64,000 nt of DNA from Chryseobacterium potabilaquae (GTDB taxonomy: Bacteria; Bacteroidota; Bacteroidia; Flavobacteriales; Weeksellaceae). The DNA lies in contig NZ_CACVBR010000010.1 of NCBI RefSeq assembly GCF_902728265.1, positions 40,459 to 104,458 of the forward strand, written 5' to 3'. This document shows, piece by piece, positions 63,901-64,000 of this stretch. Every line of letters begins with the position of its first letter. Position 1 is the first letter of the stretch. Position numbers and translations under genes: made by a program. Under the pieces are notes generated by a model. It saw only the letters and a program-made list of their open reading frames with translations. It was not told the DNA's origin and made no database searches.

Positions 63901-64000
63901 ACAGCCATCTTTACTATAATGTATTACATAACAGCCAGTTGTGTTTATGGAAATTAAATCAATTTTATAACTTCTAATACCATATTGTTTTGTAATAGTT

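Overview
The window is AT-rich DNA from a member of the Bacteroidetes, most likely the Flavobacteriia (Chryseobacterium or a close relative). The evidence is the TTTG / TAnnTTTG type promoters, the outer-membrane receptors with short signal peptides, the Bacteroidetes-type DksA and fused CcoN-CcoO proteins, and above all a flexirubin-type aryl-polyene pigment cluster. Genus-level assignment is inference. I saw no tRNA, rRNA, CRISPR array or complete mobile element.

Region 1 (1-16.6 kb) is the right-hand part of a flexirubin / aryl-polyene cluster that runs in from outside the window. The plus-strand operon (1-5.4 kb) carries the end of a ketosynthase, a catalytically dead ketosynthase (chain-length-factor-like), a NodB-type deacetylase, a LolA-like carrier, a lipoprotein, an FabZ-like dehydratase, a small exported protein and a GT2-DUF2062 protein. 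Facing it is a minus-strand operon (5.4-13.9 kb): tyrosine ammonia-lyase, FabG-like reductase, active ketosynthase, acyl carrier protein, LpxL-like acyltransferase, a CrtI-like FAD enzyme, a lipoprotein C45 Ntn-hydrolase and a small membrane protein. Divergent from the lyase is a flavin-dependent halogenase-like enzyme, then an aryl-CoA/ACP ligase on the minus strand. In the inferred pathway, tyrosine is deaminated to 4-coumarate, activated by the ligase, loaded on the carrier protein, extended and kept unsaturated by ketosynthase/reductase/dehydratase, then decorated, acylated and exported.

Region 2 (16.6-34.5 kb) is mostly housekeeping: an M23 peptidase, ileS, a DksA-like regulator, lspA, a SanA-like protein, trpS, a YjjG-like phosphatase, an ECF sigma factor with an overlooked 44-codon gene behind it, metK under a probable SAM-II riboswitch, the divergent oxyR-katA pair, an enoyl-CoA hydratase, a dCMP deaminase, xerD and a Nudix hydrolase.

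Region 3 (34.5-54.3 kb) holds a haem-binding protein, an Ig-like lipoprotein, a serine hydrolase, a D-2-hydroxyacid dehydrogenase, a thioesterase, an HU-CCDC81 membrane protein, a TonB-dependent receptor behind a clear TPP riboswitch (so a probable thiamin receptor), a WG-repeat protein, two different aconitases in tandem, another outer-membrane receptor, a pseudouridine synthase, panB and a Crp/Fnr regulator.

Region 4 (54.3-64 kb) is the cbb3 oxidase locus: ccoI, ccoS, fused ccoNO, ccoQ, ccoP, ccoG, ccoH and a TauE/SafE-like (UreH-type) membrane protein. It is divergent from the Crp/Fnr gene, with an FNR-box-like palindrome between them. The window ends in a lipoprotein gene whose 3' end looks abruptly altered.
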